Below, one piece after another: positions 42,972 through 53,209 of a stretch of DNA of 64,000 nt. Source of the DNA: Pteria penguin. Lineage: Eukaryota > Mollusca > Bivalvia > Pterioida > Pteriidae. The DNA is taken from the NCBI GenBank assembly GCA_035048485.1, contig CM068587.1, positions 45,073,496 through 45,137,495 of the forward strand. The letters are read 5' to 3'. The notes beneath the pieces are model-generated. The model worked only from the letters and a program-made list of their open reading frames with translations. It was not told the DNA's origin and did no database searches. The translations under genes and the position numbers were made by a program. The first letter of the stretch is position 1. Each line of letters opens with the position of its first letter.

Positions 42972-43130
42972 TCATAAACAGGCTTTGTTTGTACAACTGT
43001 TAATTGAAAGTATGGCTTCAAAGAAACCAACAGTGGTGCAAATATAGATTTTAAATACTTCTTTATTGCCGTTTGTGTTGACAAACTTTGTACGGTTCAG
43101 TGCACATCGGTCAATCTGGCAATCCGCCAT
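42972..43130 (-). CDS. Weak candidate: 52-aa ORF at a YY1-like transcription start motif
   Basis: The minus strand carries TTAAGATGGCGGATTGCC. AAGATGGCGG is the YY1-type element that often overlaps start codons or transcription starts in animals. The ATG opens 52 codons beginning MADCQIDRCALNRTKFVNTN and ending at TGA. I do not recognise the product. It could be a small protein, the first exon of a spliced gene (a possible exon lies at 42729-42806, though frames do not join cleanly), or chance. The surrounding 43.1-43.8 kb is richer in CpG than its neighbourhood and holds a CACGTG E-box at 43706. Confidence 0.25.
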   Translation of the reverse strand: MADCQIDRCALNRTKFVNTNGNKEVFKIYICTTVGFFEAILSINSCTNKACL

Positions 43131-44715
43131 CTTAAAACACGTGTGAGATACGTCTCGAATAACACGCAGTAAGAAACATGTTCAAAACAATAGAATATCA
43201 GTTTTATTTTAAAATGTTTTAAAATGAAAAAGAATTCACTGAAAATAAAGCTTTCAATTTCATTGAACAATTATCAACCGTTGAATCATCCAGGCCCAGG
43301 GTGTCGCATGCAATTGCGACATAAACTAATAATTAACATGTACATAAAAGGGGCAGAATTATACATTAATCTTTAGTTTTATACCTCAAGTCTTAGAGAC
43401 CTCTAATAGATAGTTATTTATTGATTCCATCACTCGTGTACAGGGATTTATCTGTGGTCTCTTTCTTTTACGCGGGAATGAAATGTAAACAACACGGCAT
43501 GGTTCCTATTTCCGCTTCGTTTATAGTATATTTTCAACGAATATTTCTCTCCTTCCTCGAACAATGGTGAATGGAACATTTTTATATTATCTTCTAAACA
43601 ATAAATTCAATATAAGGATTTACTGACAGTAAAAATAATAACTTACTTCTATGCAAAATGAAATTACGCCAGGCAGTTGTCTCGTCAAAGCGGAAATGGA
43701 AAAGCCACGTGATAACGCTACTCATCCCAAAGATGGTTACCGGATATTCCATCAATTACACCTGTCTGATGTGGAGTCGGATAACAATTTAAAAATATAT
43801 ATATTATCTATACAACTTCAATATATTCATTACAAATATCGATTATAGATACAAAAGCAAAAATTGATACTGTATTTCTTTTGCAGGAAGATTGCATTTG
43901 TACAAAGCTTTATGCTTTTGAAAGGGCGAAAACTGCGGCATCGGGAAAGGGGGTGGGAGGGTGTTGGAAAAATTGGCGCTCAATAACAAGGGCACCGGTC
44001 CGGGTCTAGCTCTTGCAAGTAGAGTTTTCGCCCTCTCAGACGAAAATATATTAGTTCTCTTCACCCGCTAATATATGTAACCCCCCCCCCCCCCAAATAA
44101 TAATAATAAATAAATAACACGGAAATAATACACATTATTAGGAATATATAGAATCCGGCAACTCCTCCGTCATCTTCACCCTGGAAAATAGCCTCATCAT
44201 TAGATTTCTTGTGTTGACACCGGTAAGATAAGATAAGAAGATATAACAATTAACATAAGCTCCAAAGAGCTTTTCAGACCGACATAAACGTACAAGTAAC
44301 AAGGAGATATAATCAAGCATTTTGATAAGAATATACATTAACATATTGTTCTAGGACAGTTCATGTCACTATTAAAAACTGCACAATGAATGACTTATCG
44401 CCACTTGTAAGTCAAGAGCATTATGAAATATAGGTACTGAAAGATAAGCATTTAGATTGCATAAAGCACATCAGTTTTATATCAAAGTTGTTTTAGACTT
44501 GATATAAAGAAGAGTTTTTAAATTATATGTATAGCCATAAAATTTATAAAGAGCAAAAATAATCTAAAGCGCTGATAGCAAAGTTAATAAGCACGATGAG
44601 GTAGCCATGACTGAAGGCTAAAAACAACGATAAGGCAGAGATATATGGAAAATTACGGACACACATATAGAAGCATTGACATTAAACGAATCGGTAAGTT
44701 CACAGTAAAATCATG
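43131..44715. other. Stretch without a supported gene
   Basis: Contains inverted AGGGCGAAAACT/AGTTTTCGCCCT motifs (43923-44032, about 110 bp apart, possibly a tiny MITE) and a C-run at 44080-44093. A minus-strand frame near 44060-44250 has a hydrophobic stretch but is driven by low-complexity TAT repeats. Confidence 0.4.
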
Positions 44716-44839
44716 GTTGGTTGGTTGGTGTTTTACGTTGCTTTCAACAATTTTTCATTTATATCGCGACATGGAAGCAGGAGGTAACCAACATCTTAAA
44801 TATAGTATCGCAACCCGGGAATCGAACCCGGATCGTCGG
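44716..44839 (-). mobile_element. SINE family 2, truncated at the head, with 13-bp TSD
   Basis: It starts (GGTT)n at 44716 and ends inside the tRNA-like head after GATCGTCGG. CAGTAAAATCATG flanks both sides exactly (44703-44715 and 44840-44852). A B-box GGTTCGATTCC is present on the minus strand. The A-box end is missing, so it is a 5'-truncated insertion. Confidence 0.9.
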
Positions 44840-44852
44840 CAGTAAAATCATG

Positions 44853-45913
44853 AATACTGGGGGGGGGGGTTGTTATGTTTTGGGGGGGGGGGGGTGTTGC
44901 CTTTTTTCATTTTGAAATAGTTTCTAGGATTTGAGATTTCATCATAACACATGAAGTTGCTTTAGAATTGCCTAAATTGTACTATATCTACAACTTCTTG
45001 TGTTCCAAAGTTGAATGAGGAAAGATCTGAGCTGATTAGACGATGTTTGTCCAAGTTGAAGGTCAAAGTCCCATATAACACCTACGTGTATGTACTCCTT
45101 GATTGGACAAAAACTCGCTAGTATGCACTCGATTGTCAAAGGTTGATTGTCAGCTGATTGATTTATGACAGTTGAATGACCAGTTGATTGTGGCTTCATA
45201 CCGTCCCGTTGTATACTGTTTTGTAGATAATATAACACAGCTAGAAGCATTTACTAATACTGTAGAGACATGGGACCATGGAGACTGACGTCCAGCGTGT
45301 CATGATATGGTCATACGGTCTGAATTCCGCCGGTGAGGAGTGCTCTAAATCGTTATTTTTGTATTATTTTCTCTCTGGACTAAAAATTCCCATGCAGCCG
45401 CCGATAACGTGGATTGAGATAAACATTTATAACATTTTGTATATTTAGTGTATGTTTGTGTTGGGGGTGGGAGACGGAAGTGCGGGTTCAGGAAATGCAC
45501 ACATGACCTTTTCACTTTTCCGCAGTAATTGATACTACATGATAATACCGTTCTGTCAGCTCCCGAATCAACAACTGTTTATATATAATGAAATAACACA
45601 TTTTATTCTACTGCAAACGTCAAACAACATTTAACATTGAATATATTTTTCATATACATCAAAGACCGCACACTATAATATTCACAAATGAATATCACTC
45701 CCACAGTAAATATATATATTACGCTATTATCAGAGACATAAACTACTTTCTTTCCTTTTCCTTTTTTTTTTTTTTTTTTTTTTCTTTTTTTTTTGTAATA
45801 TATATTTTATCTACACTGTAATTTTATGTTCAGTTATGAGAACAAATAATTTGTTGTTGCTTTGTTGACAGAATTCTTCTCTGGTTAAACACTTGATCTG
45901 AGGTGATTGTTTC
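44853..45913. other. Stretch without a supported gene
   Basis: Two G-runs (44859-44867, 44882-44893) and a long T-tract (about 45765-45795). Nothing recognised in between. Confidence 0.5.
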
Positions 45914-46150
45914 AGATTTGTTTAACGTCAAGTCAATATTAGTTCACTTATATAGTGACGGCATCTGCCTGATGCATCCCACACAGATTTATACCTATAC
46001 AAAGCACCCCCCCCCCCCCCGAAGTTAACTAGTTTTTATGACTTATTGTCTCATCCGAAAGACAGGACGCCGACGAGGCACAGGCGAGACTTGAACCCGG
46101 GACATTTAAGCTGCGAGAACAGTGCCTTACCCATAGTCACATCGGCTTTT
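45914..46150 (-). mobile_element. SINE family 1, diverged
   Basis: On the minus strand: the head AAAAGCCGATGTGACTATGG, a B-box GGGTTCAAGTCTC, then GTCTTTCGGATGAGACAATA, GCATCAGGCAGATGCCGTCA and a tail ending GACGTTAAACAAAT. A 13-base C-run interrupts the body. Confidence 0.85.
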
Positions 46151-47085
46151 GTCTGAGACACAGGCTATCGACAGTCTTTGATCCGTGATGACAATATAAA
46201 TATGGTAAAAATGACCAATGAAAACATGATACATTTGTATATGTATACAAATATACAGAGCATAAAACAATCGTTTTGTTTTACTTGAATATGTGTGTGT
46301 GGTTTTTCTTTTCTTTTTTCTTTTTGGTTTTGTTGTAGTTTCAGCTTCGTTTATTCCTTATTCTTTGTTATTGTTTGTTTTGTTTGTTTGTTTTCTGTTT
46401 TGGGGGGATTTTTTGTGTTTTTTGTTTTTTGTTTGTTTGTTTGTTCGTTTTTTTATGTTTCATGTCTCTTTCAGCACAAAATGAGAATTTAATTAGTAAT
46501 AATTGTGATGAATTTCTCCGAAGCGGGGGATAATACCAAGGACCTATAAACAACTTGTTTTAAGTCCTTGATAATACTAAGTACGATAATTGATAATTCA
46601 AAACAATCACCTGCAAACGATCAAAATAGTATCGTCAGTAACACAGACTGTTTGAAAGTAGTTCATATTTCTCTGAGTGATATAAATGAGAGCTAGAGTA
46701 TACAACGATTAATAGGAAAAAGAAAGATAACTGGCATATGTATGATAAATTTCTTCGAACAGGGGGATTTTTTTTTAACCCCCCACCCCCCACCCGGATC
46801 AATAGATCGGGGCATATTGTTTTTGTCCTGTTTGTTTGTTTTTTGTTTGTCTGTCTGTTGTCAACTTTAACCTTTGCTGTAACGTTTAAACCGTGAGGGA
46901 CAGAGACCTCATATTTGACATGCGTACTCAACTAATGAAGCCCTTTCAAATGACCCCAAGGTCGATGGCCTTTTGACCTTTTGACAACGACCTTCACGTT
47001 AAAAATAACTTTTTGGAGTTTGGTTCCGCCGGGGACATTAGTGTTTCATAAACATAGCTTGGGGGGGGGGGGGTTTGTTTTTTTT
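46151..47085. other. Low-complexity and unassigned sequence
   Basis: A T/G-rich tract of GTTTGTTTGTTT type (46280-46460; the apparent Phe/Val-rich frames are artefacts), C-runs near 46780-46795, a GACC/CCTTTTGACCTT-rich remnant (46940-46990) and a G/T tract at 47060-47085. Confidence 0.6.
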
Positions 47086-47240
47086 TTATACGCCACACCA
47101 AGATTTCCTACTTATACGGTGTCAGCATCTTTCTGTTGCACTGCATATTCATGTAAATTTAGACCCATGGAATGCAGTAATGAGGGATTTTACACATTAC
47201 CAACGCGCACCATGATACGGAACCTTGCTTTCGTTTGAAT
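47086..47240 (-). mobile_element. Body and tail of a family-1 SINE, joined to the 55-bp array
   Basis: On the minus strand it aligns block by block with the SINE at 38873-39111: AAAATCCCTCA, GGGTCTAAATTT, GATGCTGACACCGTATAAG and TCTTGGTGTGGCGT before a poly-A-like tail. Instead of a single tRNA head, its 5' side continues directly into the 55-bp array. Confidence 0.8.
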
Positions 47241-47933
47241 CTTCCTGTGATGGTCGAACCGGATACATCTGGATCAAAACCGAGCACCTTACAAGCCTTC
47301 TGTCGGGGTCAAACCTGATACATCTGGATAAACCCAAGCAGCTTACAAGCCACCCTGTGGGGGTCAAACCCGATACATCTGGATCCAAACCAAGCACCTC
47401 AAACGCCCCCTGTGGGTGGTCGAACACGATACATCAGGTTCCAAACCAAGCACCTTAAACCCTCTTGTGGGGGTCGAATCCGATACATCAGGATCCAAAC
47501 CCAGTACCTTGCATGCCTCTTGTGGGGGTCGAACCCAATACACCATGATCAAAACCAAGCACCTTACAAGCCTTCTGTGGGTGTCAAAACCGATACATCT
47601 GGATCCAAACCAAGCATCTTACAAGCCTTCTATGATGGTAGAACCCGATACATCAGGATCAAAACCAAGTAGCTCACAAGCCTCTTGTGGGGGTCGAACC
47701 CAATACACCTTGATCCAAACCAAGCACCTTACACAAGCCTTCTGTGGGGGACGAAACCGATACATCTGGATCCAAACCAAGCACCTTACAAGGCTCCTGT
47801 GGAAGTCGAACCTGATACATCTGGATCAAAACCATGCACTTTACAAGCCTCCTGCGGGCATCGAACACGATACATCAGGATCCAAACAAAGTACCTTACA
47901 AGCCTTCTGTGGGAGTTGAACCCGATACATTTT
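47241..47933 (-). repeat. 55-bp B-box minisatellite, segment 1 (about 12-13 units)
   Basis: On the minus strand the unit is TAAGGTGCTTGGTTTGGATC, CAGATGTATCGGGTTCGACC, CCCACAGGAGGCTTG. GGTTCGACCCC is a close match to the RNA polymerase III B-box (GGTTCGANTCC). The unit corresponds to the anticodon-to-T-arm part of the SINE head. 55 is not a multiple of three, so all frames cycle through the repeat and stay open; none is a protein. Confidence 0.93.
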
Positions 47934-48149
47934 GGTCCGGCGCCATAAACTGAGAATATACTTAAGTCAAAATTTCATCTTCTTTTCATCAATGAATTGA
48001 CAACTGAGATTTGGATTTTATTTAGTTTTATTCTGTTGATAAATAGAATTAAACCATGCTGCATGAGAATTTATTTGAACGTTTGACAATGGAATAAATT
48101 AAAATGAAATATTTAACTTAAGTATATTCTCAGTTTATGGCGCCGGACC
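47934..48149. mobile_element. MITE with GGTCCGGCGCCATAAACTGA ends, inserted in the array
   Basis: 216 bp with inverted ends extending through GAATATACTTAAGT. It interrupts the 55-bp array. Copies of the family occur at 49997-50217, 53798-54189 and 57044-57262; the 49997 and 57044 copies lie in the opposite orientation relative to their shared interior. Confidence 0.92.
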
Positions 48150-49049
48150 CTGGATCCAAACCAAGCACCTTACAAGCCTCCTGCGGGGATCGAACCCGAT
48201 ACATCTGGATCCAAACCAAGCACCTTACATGCATTCTGTGGGATCGAACTCAATACATCTGGATCCAAAACAATCACCTTACAACCTCCTGTGGGGGTCG
48301 AACCTGATACATCTGGATCTAAACCAAGCACCTTACAAGGTTCCTGTAGGGATGGGGGATCGAACCCGATACATCTGGATCTACATAAAGCACCTTAGAA
48401 GCCTTCTGTGGGAGTCGAAACCGATACATCTGGATCCAAACCAAGCACCTTACAAGTCTTCTGTGGGGGTCGAACCTCATACATCTGGACTTTACAAGGC
48501 TCCTGTGGGGATGGGGGATCGAACCCGATCCATCTGGATCTACATCAGGCACCTTACAAGCCTTCTATGGGGGTCGAACCCGATACATCTGGATCTAAAC
48601 AAAGCACCTTACAAGCCTCCTGTGGGGGTCGAGCATGATACCTCTGGACCCAAATCAAGCACAGTACAAGCCTCCTGCGGGGGTCGAACCCGATACATCT
48701 GGATCGAAACCAAGCACTTTTAAAGCCTCTTGCGGGGTTCGAACCGGATACAATTGGATCGAAACCAAGCACAGTACAAGCCTCGTGCAAGGGTCTAACC
48801 CAATACATCTGGCTTTAAACCAAGCACCTTTCAAGCCTTCTGCGGGGGCCGAACCCGATACATTTGGATCTAAACCAAGCATCGTAAAGCCTCCTGTAAG
48901 GTGTAACCCAATACATCTGGATCTAAATCAAGCACCATACAAGCCTCCTGTGGGAATGGAACCCGATACATCTGGATTCAAACCAAGCACCTTAAAAGCC
49001 TCTTGTGGGTATCGAACCCGATACACCTGGATCCAAACCAAGCACCTTA
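48150..49049 (-). repeat. 55-bp B-box minisatellite, segment 2 (about 16 units)
   Basis: Same unit as segment 1, with a 61-bp variant carrying an extra GATGGGG (48346-48366, 48502-48522). The B-box motif is well kept in most units. The array ends at the A-box at 49050. Confidence 0.93.
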
Positions 49050-49061
49050 CCAGCACAGCTA
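49050..49061 (-). promoter_or_regulatory. Pol III A-box at the head of the expanded SINE
   Basis: TAGCTGTGCTGG on the minus strand matches the A-box TRGCNNAGYNGG at 11 of 12 positions. The nearest B-box (GGTTCGATACC, 49009-49019) lies about 30 bp downstream on the same strand, a normal tRNA-like spacing. Confidence 0.65.
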
Positions 49062-49595
49062 CACCAGCTAGAAATTAACATGGTTTATATACATGTATTC
49101 AGGGGAAACTTTTGACAATACAAGCTGATCGACTCCATATTAATTCTACAGTACATGTACATCATCTTATTGACATGCAGCATAACTTTTTGTTAGAGAA
49201 TCTAAGGGTCTTCTATTATATGTATTATTGCCGTCCACAGCATTTCAAAACATCATTTTGAGCTTCCACATAGTAAACATTACCACACATACTGTACAGG
49301 ATATAAGTTGTCATAAAAGAAAAAAATATATATATAATTTCGCAGATTTTCCTACATACCCACGTTCATTTATTATCAAACTATATAGCTTTCAATAGGC
49401 ATCACCGCTGAAACTTTTATTATGAGGAAATGGTCGGAACATAAAAAAGAGGAAAATAGGTTATAATTATATTATGGTAAAATATTAGATGTAGCTGACA
49501 TGTCTTGTTATTTCGGTACCTTGCTTATCATTCTTGTCCAGATATAGAAAAGGAGCATTCAGATTTTTGTGAAAACATTTTAGGTGTTAAGAGAT

Positions 49596-49688
49596 CCAAT
49601 CTGATTAAAACCATATCTTTATTCCGCCTCTCTATCCGCAATGGGACAAATAGAGAAGCGGAATAAAGATATGGTTTTAATCAGATTG
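49596..49688. repeat. Perfect 31-bp inverted repeat (hairpin)
   Basis: Arms 49596-49626 and 49658-49688 (CAATCTGATTAAAACCATAT followed by CTTTATTCCGC, and its exact complement). The stem can extend to about 39 bp with one mismatch around a 14-base loop. Confidence 0.95.
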
Positions 49689-49996
49689 TAAGAGACCAAC
49701 GCCAAATTGTATGATTTATTGTACATGTATATTTGGTAGACTCCCCATGATATGTATTAGAATAATAAGAAATACCTTTTTAAGATTCTACATACTCAAA
49801 ATACATGTAATATATTGAAATCTCGTTTTGATTCTCTGTGCAACAAGGTCAGAATAAATTCAAATTGTAAAAAACTGGGTCAGAGATGTTTATAGAAAAT
49901 TAACAGAAATCGGTTTGAACGACATAAGCATTAACTGAAAAAGAAACTCATCGGTAAACTACGTCAGTCTTTTCATTGTTTAGTTATTGAAACAGT

Positions 49997-50217
49997 GTCT
50001 GGCGCCATAAACTGAGAAAATACTTTAATTCAATTCTTTCATTTTAATTTATTCCATTATCAAACGTTCAAATGAATTGTCATGCAGAATGGTTTATTTC
50101 TATTGATCGATAGATTATAAATCCCTAAAAATCCAAATGCCAGATATCAATTTATTGTTAAGCAAAAAAATATAGAATTATAACTTAGGTATTTTCTCAG
50201 ATTATGGCGACGGAACC
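49997..50217. mobile_element. MITE of the GGCGCCATAAACTGAG family
   Basis: The inverted ends are TCTGGCGCCATAAACTGAGA and the complement of TCCGTCGCCATAATCTGAGA. The interior shares ATTTATTCCATTATCAAACG (reverse orientation) with the copy at 47934. Confidence 0.88.
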
Positions 50218-50371
50218 TGGTCGTTATAAAGATATGCTTTTTTGACAAACGTATTTGCTCATTATTTTAAAATGATTTAGAAAATGAGTTTCACTTTATT
50301 TTAAAATGACCCGCATACCATGATCTAGGAGCACGATTTTTGAAACCGTATTACTACCATTACTACCGACG

Positions 50372-50624
50372 TTTTTTTTTTTTTTTTATTGATTTTTGTT
50401 TAACGTCACACCAAGAATATTTCACGTATATGGTGACGGCATCTGCCTGATGCGGGGCATACAAATTTTGACCTTTGCAACGGACCCACCCGAAGCAGTG
50501 AGGATCTTTAACGTGCCATGCATACCACGACACGGGGCTTCATCTGAAAGACAAGACACCGGCATGACCAGAGGGGGAATCGAACCCCGGCCTCCCAATC
50601 AGGAGTCCACTAGGCCACGCCGTC
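50372..50624 (-). mobile_element. SINE family 1, full length, with 12-bp TSD
   Basis: On the minus strand the head GACGGCGTGGCCTAGTGGAC has an A-box TGGCCTAGTGG and a B-box GGTTCGATTCC. The body includes GCATCAGGCAGATGCCGTCA and the tail is TTGGTGTGACGTTAAAC plus poly-A. TTACTACCGACG flanks both sides exactly (50360-50371 and 50625-50636). Confidence 0.95.
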
Positions 50625-50995
50625 TTACTACCGACGTCCCTCTGTCTTTACAGTTCACACGATGTATACTGTATATTATATCATATTTATTTATTTGTGA
50701 ATGTTTAACGCGGATCATATAATTCAAAAGAAAAAGATTTTACATTTAAGTATTTTGAATTTTTTTCAATCTGATGATAAAATTAAATATGGTATAGTTT
50801 TTGGATAAAATACAGTACTGCATACAGATATATAAATTCATAAAACACAATATATAAGCAACTCCTTCCATTTGATCCCTGCATTAAACCATTAATGGAT
50901 GTATACTGAGCTGTGAATTTCTAATCATCTACATATAATTATATCCAATTTTAGTATGATTAAATGATCAGAGTAGGGAATATATTGTACGTCAT

Positions 50996-51078
50996 GCCAA
51001 TCAAACACTCAGTAATAGCATTGCTCTGATTGGATATCGTCAATTAGATAAGGTCACGTGATAACTGGGCATGCGCAC
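50996..51078 (+). promoter_or_regulatory. Promoter-like motif cluster (CCAAT, USF, NRF1-like)
   Basis: GCCAATCA (50997), inverted CCAAT in TGATTGGAT (51028), GTCACGTGATAAC (51053, USF/E-box) and GCATGCGCAC (51069, NRF1-like) lie within about 80 bp. All are retained in copy 2 at 58045-58126. Motif matches only. Confidence 0.4.
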
Positions 51079-51213
51079 ACGAATAAAAAGAATAGGACGA
51101 AACCAAGATTCACAAAGGGATGCCAAAAGTTTAAACTTTCGCACAACTTTCAATCCCAAGTTTTTAAAGTTTAAATTCTCGCGTGTAACGTTGAAATAAA
51201 AATTCCAAATGAT

Positions 51214-51366
51214 ATGGAAAGAATCATAGTGGTATGCTGTAATTCGGTGAATCGTCCCGATTTCGGTTACCGTCCATCACCCCTTCAGGTTTTTATGGAA
51301 GCAACTTCTTCTTTCAGTGCAGCACAATATCTGCGACTCGATGTTTATGATATGAAAACAAGCTGA
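51214..51366 (+). CDS. Weak candidate: 50-aa ORF downstream of promoter-like cluster
   Basis: ATG at 51214 opens 50 codons beginning MERIIVVCCNSVNRPDFGYR and ending MKTS-stop. It lies about 135 bp after the motif cluster. An internal CAG|GTTTTT could be a splice donor after codon 25. In the duplicated copy the ATG is AAG and the donor GT has become GA, while the rest of the frame is intact. The product is not recognised; it may be a first exon or chance. Confidence 0.2.
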   Translation: MERIIVVCCNSVNRPDFGYRPSPLQVFMEATSSFSAAQYLRLDVYDMKTS

Positions 51367-51385
51367 CCATGTTCTATAATGTTAC

Positions 51386-51423
51386 TGATCAGTGTAAATA
51401 TGTGACACTGATCACATATTTAC
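51386..51423. repeat. Two overlapping, mutually exclusive inverted repeats
   Basis: TGATCAGTGT (51386-51395) pairs with ACACTGATCA (51405-51414). GTAAATATGTG (51394-51404) pairs with CACATATTTAC (51413-51423). Both are perfect and share bases, so only one stem can form at a time. Retained in copy 2 near 58434-58471. Confidence 0.85.
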
Positions 51424-51590
51424 TAGTAAAAATCCAGATTTTGCACCAAAAATGGCTGAGAAGTTTGGCTAATACCCATTTGGCCCCCTTTTTCGGAATT
51501 TCATGTGTTTAGCCGTATTTGAAAGCACTTTATGCTACATATAAATATGCATTCACCTTTATTTTGAATAAAAGATGTAAGTAAGTCTGA

Positions 51591-51595
51591 ACTAT

Positions 51596-51650
<55 letters not shown>

Positions 51651-51651
51651 G
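51591..51651. repeat. (TTTA)n microsatellite
   Basis: About 15 uninterrupted TTTA units. Copy 2 has about half as many at 58648-58676. Confidence 0.98.
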
Positions 51652-52234
51652 TAGTATTATTTCTTTTTATTTATCTATTTTGTATTTGGCAAACTCTTTG
51701 TTAATACGACTCGTCTTCCATGACGAACGTTTTGCTATACGAGGTTCGGAAAAGGGGGTTAAGCCCTAAAAACGGTCGAAGATGACATTTTTGGGGTAAA
51801 AGTTTCCGACCAAAGGAGGATTATAATCTCTGCATCCCCCTCTAAATCCGCCAATGTCATGCATGCCGTGTCATTCAATTCCAAACGAACAATCAAGGAC
51901 ATACATTACAATGTATTTCAATCATTGGAATTTCGTGTCCACATTCCCTTTCTGTAACTTATTTTTCATCATCGTGAGTTCTTTCCTGTAAAGTTTGATT
52001 TCCTTTTAAACAAAAATAATTATTTTTTTAACACGGTCGGTCTATGTTTGTCACATTTCTTACGAGCAATTGCCATCAGTGTCATGACTTTTCTGTACAC
52101 TTTTGATAGGAAATTTGAATGACTGATAATTGACTAATTACACTGTTGACCGAAACGTGGCCATATCATTGATTATCAGTTCCATGAAAACTGAAAAAAA
52201 AACATCCGCCCCCCCCCCCCCCCCAATCCGTTAT

Positions 52235-53209
52235 GTGCCATGTCTTCCTTAACCATCCCTCGTACCGCGTACAAGTGCAATCTCTTATATAATGTGTCAT
52301 GTCTCCCTTAACTATCCCTCCTGCAGTTCGCTTGTGCGATCTCTTATGTTATGTGCCATGCCTCCCTTAACCATCCCTCATACCGCGTCCTAGTGCGATC
52401 TCTTATGTAATGTGCCATGTCTCCCTTAACTATCCCTCCTGCAGTGCGCTTGTGCGATCTCTTATGTTATGTGCCATGCCTCCCTTAACCATCCCTCATA
52501 CCGCGTCCAAGTGCAATCTCTTATGTAATGTGCCATGTCTCCCTTAACTATCCCTCCTGCAGTGCGCTTGTGCGATCTCTTATGTTATGTGCCATGCCTC
52601 CCCTAACCATCCCTCATACCGCGTCCAAGTGCAATCTCTTATGTAATGTGCCATGTCTCCCTTAACCATCCCTCATACCGCGTTCTAGTGCAATCTCTTA
52701 TGTAATGTGCCATGTCTCCCTAAACTATCCCTCCTGCAGTGCGCTTGTGCGATCTCTTATGTAATGTGCCATGTCTCCCTTAACTATCCCTCCTGCAGTG
52801 CGCTTGTGCTATCTCTTATGTTATGTGCCATGTCTCCCTTAACTATCCCTCACGCCGCGTCCTAGTGCGATCTCTTATGTTATATGCCATGTCTCCCTTA
52901 ACCATCCCTTACACCGCGTCCTAGTGCGATCTGTTACGTAATGTGCTATGGCTCTCTTAACCAATTCTCACTCCGCATCCTAATGCTATCTCTCATGTAA
53001 TGTGCCATGGCTCCGTTAACTATTACTCCTGCCGCGCCCTTGTCCTGTCTCTTATGTAATGTGCCATATTTCTCTAAGTCATTCCTCACGCCGCTATCTA
53101 GTGCGATCTCTTACGTAATGTGCCATGGTTCTTTTAACCATCCCTCACGCCGCGTCCTAGTGCGATCTCTTATGTAATGTGCCATGACTCCATTAACTAT
53201 TCCTCCTGT
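52235..53209. repeat. 59-bp CpG-rich satellite, array 1 (about 16 units)
   Basis: The unit is GTGCCATGTCTCCCTTAACC, ATCCCTCACGCCGCGTCCTA, GTGCGATCTCTTACGTAAT. In 52240-52850 two subtypes (CATACCGCGTCC... and CCTGCAGTGCGC...) alternate as a 118-bp dimer. It runs directly into the second 55-bp array at about 53210. Confidence 0.96.

Larger units (their letters stand above)
49062..52234. other. Unique part of duplicated segment, copy 1
   Basis: About 3.2 kb that recurs almost base for base at 56114-59240. It holds a hairpin, a MITE, a SINE, a promoter-like cluster, a small open frame and a (TTTA)n tract, listed separately. Homology stops at a C-run (about 52209), after which copy 1 goes straight into the 59-bp satellite. 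Confidence 0.9.

Noticed and set aside
43923..44032. Tiny MITE bounded by AGGGCGAAAACT inverted repeats
   Set aside because: Only 12 bp of inverted identity and no target duplication; kept as a note within the intergenic entry.
44061..44249. 62-codon minus-strand frame with a hydrophobic stretch
   Set aside because: The hydrophobic part comes from TTATTATTATT low complexity and ends in a G-run; there is no homology.
46293..46492. Phe/Val-rich frames
   Set aside because: Low-complexity (GTTT)n sequence.
50380..50722. 108-codon plus-strand frame over the SINE (and its copy at 57441-57767)
   Set aside because: It reads the SINE antisense to its tRNA-like promoter and has no protein similarity.
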